A stretch of 41,740 nucleotides of DNA, from contig CAIUKQ010000102.1 in the NCBI GenBank assembly GCA_903899705.1, positions 1 to 41,740 of the forward strand, written 5' to 3'. Shown here one piece after another: positions 39,725-41,740 of the stretch; position 1 is the first letter of the stretch; each line of letters starts with the position of its first letter. The notes beneath the pieces are model-generated. The model was not told where the DNA came from. It made no database searches and saw only the letters and a program-made list of their open reading frames with translations. This stretch comes from an uncultured beta proteobacterium (GTDB taxonomy: Bacteria; Pseudomonadota; Gammaproteobacteria; Burkholderiales; SG8-39). A program made the position numbers and the translations under genes.

Positions 39725-40708
39725 ATGAAAACCCGTCCCGTCCTCGCCGTGTTGCTGGCCTTCGCAGCGATTGTGCCCAACGCAATGACACAGCCCGCAT
39801 TTGCCCAGCCCTATCCCAACCGCACCATCAAGCTCGTCGTGGATACGGCCCCCGGCGGCGTCACCGACATCCTGGCGCGCCTCTCGGCCGACGGCATCAC
39901 CCAGAAGACCGGCCAGCAGGTGGTGGTTGAAAACCGCGCCGGCGCCTCCGGTGTGATCGCGGTGGACTACGTGGCCAAGTCGGCGCCCGACGGCTATACG
40001 CTCATGTTCGCCGCCGGCGGCAACATCGCGGTGCAGCCCTACATGTCGCGCCCCCTGCCCTACGATCCGGTCACCGACATCATTCCGGTGTTCAACATCG
40101 CGGAGACGCCGCACCTCTTTGTGGTTCCGGGAATCCTGCCGGTCAAAACGCTCGCCGAGTTCGTCGCCTATGCCAAGGCAAACCCCGGAAAAATATTTTA
40201 TGGCTCGGCCGGCATCGGCAGCCCGCCGCACCTGTCGATCGAACTGTTCGAGCGCGTCACCGGCCTGAGCTTCACGCATGTCCCCTACAAGGGGCTGGGC
40301 AATGCCATGCCGGACATGCTCTCGGGCCGCCTGCAGTTGCTGTCGATCAGCCTGGGTACCGGCGGCAACAATCTCAAGGCGGGCGCCATACGCGCTCTGG
40401 CGGTAGGGGCGGACAAGCGCCTCACCGGCCTGCCGGACACCCCCACCTCCACCGAGGCGGGCATTCCGGGCTGGAAGATGAACGCGTGGTTCGGCATCTT
40501 CACGCCCAAGGGAACACCGCCGGACATCATTCGCACCCTGAACGAGCGAATGCAGTCGGTGCTCGATGAACCGAAGACCCGCCAGCGCCTGATCGAAGTG
40601 GGCGCGGAACCCGGCGGCGGCTTGCAACCGGCCCTTGCCGAGCGCATGCGCGGCGATTTCAAACTGTGGGGACAGGTGATACAGGACGCGAAGATCAAGC
40701 TGGATTGA
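39725..40708 (+). CDS. Bug/TctC-type solute receptor
   Basis: This 327-residue receptor has the signal peptide VLLAFAAIVPNAMTQPAFAQ, then YPNRTIKLVVD, TAPGGVTDILARL, VENRAGASGVIAVD, KSAPDGYTLMFAAGG and VPYKGLGNAMPDML. Its C-terminus is QDAKIKLD rather than the usual KAAGIKPE. The ribosome-binding site AAGGAG is perfect and well spaced from ATG 39725. It begins 55 bp after the preceding Bug gene, so the pair is likely cotranscribed. The sequence differs from its neighbour enough to suggest a different ligand rather than a recent duplication. It is convergent with the GlcG/HbpS-like gene. Confidence 0.93.
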   Translation: MKTRPVLAVLLAFAAIVPNAMTQPAFAQPYPNRTIKLVVDTAPGGVTDILARLSADGITQKTGQQVVVENRAGASGVIAVDYVAKSAPDGYTLMFAAGGNIAVQPYMSRPLPYDPVTDIIPVFNIAETPHLFVVPGILPVKTLAEFVAYAKANPGKIFYGSAGIGSPPHLSIELFERVTGLSFTHVPYKGLGNAMPDMLSGRLQLLSISLGTGGNNLKAGAIRALAVGADKRLTGLPDTPTSTEAGIPGWKMNAWFGIFTPKGTPPDIIRTLNERMQSVLDEPKTRQRLIEVGAEPGGGLQPALAERMRGDFKLWGQVIQDAKIKLD

Positions 40709-40798
40709 TGTCGCACCCACCACCGCAGCGTCGCGGATGGCCGATCCATTCCCGCACGGCGGGTTTGCGCGCCATTCGTATCGCCACTTCCTGCGCCA

Positions 40799-41299
40799 TT
40801 ACTTCTTGCGCGGGTCCTTCAGCGGCGGATCGATCTTGATGTTCAGGCGCTTCGAGGCGCGCACATCGTAATCCGCATCGGCGCGGAAACCGCCCGCGTG
40901 AATGCCGTCGATGGCGCAAAGGTCATCCACTTCGTTCACATCGCCGGTGGCGCCCACGGCGCCGACGATCTCGTCGAATTTGTCGCGGATCAACTGCCCG
41001 CCGCCTTCGAGAAACAGCGGTCCGTCGGACAGCGATTCCAGATTCGCCATGAAATAGGGTTTCTCGCGGTGCTTCTGCAGCACCTGCCGTGAAGAGCGAT
41101 TCAACGACAACGCCGCGAAGGCCTTGCCATAGGCGATTTCGAAGCGCATCAGCGAGGCGCCATCCTGTTTCTGGAAAGCCTTCACCCGGCCGCCGGCGTC
41201 AAGCACGATGACCGCAAGCGCATAGGCCTTGCGCTTTTTCGCGGAGGCAAAGGTGCCGCTGATGATTTTGTTGGCTTCGGCGAGGGTGAGCGAACGCAT
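40799..41299 (-). CDS. GlcG/HbpS-like (DUF336) protein
   Basis: This 166-residue protein belongs to the GlcG/HbpS family, whose members include heme-binding HbpS and cobalamin-related PduO C-terminal domains. Recognisable segments are LTLAEANKIISGTFASAKK, LAVIVLDAGGRVKAFQKQDGAS, EIAYGKAFAALSL and PLFLEGGGQLIRD, followed by GAVGATGDVNEVDDLCAIDGI. The VGATG loop replaces the usual VSGG segment. It has no signal peptide, so it is likely cytoplasmic. ATG 41299 has AAAGG eight bases upstream. Such genes often sit in catabolic operons of unknown role. It lies 48 bp downstream of hslR on the same strand. Confidence 0.87.
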   Translation of the reverse strand: MRSLTLAEANKIISGTFASAKKRKAYALAVIVLDAGGRVKAFQKQDGASLMRFEIAYGKAFAALSLNRSSRQVLQKHREKPYFMANLESLSDGPLFLEGGGQLIRDKFDEIVGAVGATGDVNEVDDLCAIDGIHAGGFRADADYDVRASKRLNIKIDPPLKDPRKK

Positions 41300-41347
41300 G
41301 TCCGGCCTTTCAATTGACTGTCGAAAACGGGCACTATAGGGCGGACA

Positions 41348-41737
41348 TCAACCCTCGGTGAAACGGTGGATCAACCGCCGGTCGCGCTTCGTCGGCCGAC
41401 CTTTGGCGTCCGGATCGGGTTTGGGGCCGGCACGGCGGATGTCGATCATCAACTGGCGTTTGGACCGACTCTCTTCACCCTCTTCGTACAGTTTCGCAGC
41501 CGCGCTCGCCGGACCTCGCTCGTCCGACAGCGCCAGCACCGACACCGTCCATTCAAGTTCGCCCACCCGCACGCTCACAATATCGCCAGGTTTCACGTCG
41601 CGCGAGTTTTTGACCCGCGCATCATTGAGCCTGGCCTTGCCGCCTTCAATGGCCTGCACCGCAAGGCTGCGCGTCTTGAAAAAACGCGCGGCCCACAGCC
41701 ATTTGTCGAAACGCAGTCGTTCGGAGGATTCAGTCAT
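41348..41737 (-). CDS. hslR: Hsp15, ribosome-associated S4-domain heat-shock protein
   Basis: This is a 129-residue RNA-binding protein that in E. coli recognises free 50S subunits carrying a stalled nascent chain-tRNA and helps to recycle them. The S4 RNA-binding module is clear: RLRFDKWLWAARFFKTRSLAVQAIEGGKARLNDARVKNSRDVKPGDIVSV. A basic tail with RRAGPKPDPDAKGRPTKRDRR follows. The length matches E. coli Hsp15 (about 133). The whole gene fits the window with only three bases before its start, so its promoter is outside. It could be the distal gene of a heat-shock operon, but its upstream neighbour is not visible. Confidence 0.93.
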   Translation of the reverse strand: MTESSERLRFDKWLWAARFFKTRSLAVQAIEGGKARLNDARVKNSRDVKPGDIVSVRVGELEWTVSVLALSDERGPASAAAKLYEEGEESRSKRQLMIDIRRAGPKPDPDAKGRPTKRDRRLIHRFTEG

Positions 41738-41740
41738 CGC

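Noticed and set aside
1-41740. Search for tRNA or rRNA genes, CRISPR arrays, IS elements, phage genes
   Set aside because: None was recognised by eye: no regularly spaced repeats, no transposase or integrase motifs, and no typical tRNA T-loop/CCA context that could be supported.

Overview
The window reads as chromosomal DNA of a GC-rich betaproteobacterium, most likely of the order Burkholderiales. The grounds are the dense uniform GC-rich coding, a surE-pcm-nlpD block, a tesA/ybbA-ybbP block, a MoxR-DUF58-transglutaminase block, and above all six full-length plus two internally deleted genes for Bug/TctC-type periplasmic solute receptors, a family hugely expanded in Bordetella/Cupriavidus-like bacteria. 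No rRNA, tRNA, CRISPR array, prophage or insertion sequence was recognised. The taxonomic call is inference from gene content only.

Layout. 1-5965: an MsbA-like ABC exporter (cut by the window edge), a YbbP permease, a lipocalin-like protein and the YbbA ATPase, all on the minus strand and divergent from the lysophospholipase/esterase gene tesA. 6055-6726: a VapBC-type toxin-antitoxin pair. 6895-13610: an aromatic-catabolism neighbourhood (Rieske oxygenase, meta-cleavage-type hydrolase, AhpD/CMD protein, extradiol dioxygenase) with two Bug receptors and a predicted caspase/CHAT-like protein. 13784-18876: tRNA 2-selenouridine synthase, another Bug receptor, a small membrane protein, an ACMSD/resorcylate-type decarboxylase, a secreted hypothetical and a histone-deacetylase-like hydrolase. 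18958-23878: MoxR ATPase, DUF58 protein and transglutaminase, followed by an mltB lytic transglycosylase gene interrupted by an in-frame TAA just after its signal peptide. 23891-28105: DUF938 methyltransferase, HD-domain protein with a clear promoter/operator, and the nlpD-pcm-surE operon. 28279-33201: Bug receptor, twin-hairpin terminator, a beta-keto acid cleavage enzyme, a VOC protein, and a four-gene unit of two membrane proteins, a secreted carboxypeptidase-regulatory-like protein and an orphan NitT/TauT-type binding protein. 33214-38657: FGE-like secreted protein lacking the catalytic cysteines, LLM flavin monooxygenase, exported methyltransferase, a 60-residue 'mini-Bug', queC, a C-C-bond-type alpha/beta hydrolase and a 166-residue deleted Bug. 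38692-41737: two tandem Bug receptors, a GlcG/HbpS-like protein and Hsp15.

How it fits together: the catabolic genes (ring oxygenation, ring cleavage, C-C hydrolysis, decarboxylation, beta-keto acid cleavage) are scattered in small units, each near one or more Bug receptors that presumably bind aromatic or carboxylic acids; no TctA/TctB membrane partners are present. The housekeeping blocks concern envelope and periplasm maintenance (TesA, YbbA/YbbP, MltB, NlpD) and macromolecule repair (Pcm, SurE, Hsp15).

The observations most worth checking are the nonsense-interrupted mltB, the two independent signal-peptide-plus-tail deletion derivatives of Bug genes, the caspase/CHAT-like protein in the aromatic cluster, the palindrome-overlapped promoter of the HD-domain gene, and the 20-bp perfect palindrome that holds both stop codons of a convergent gene pair.
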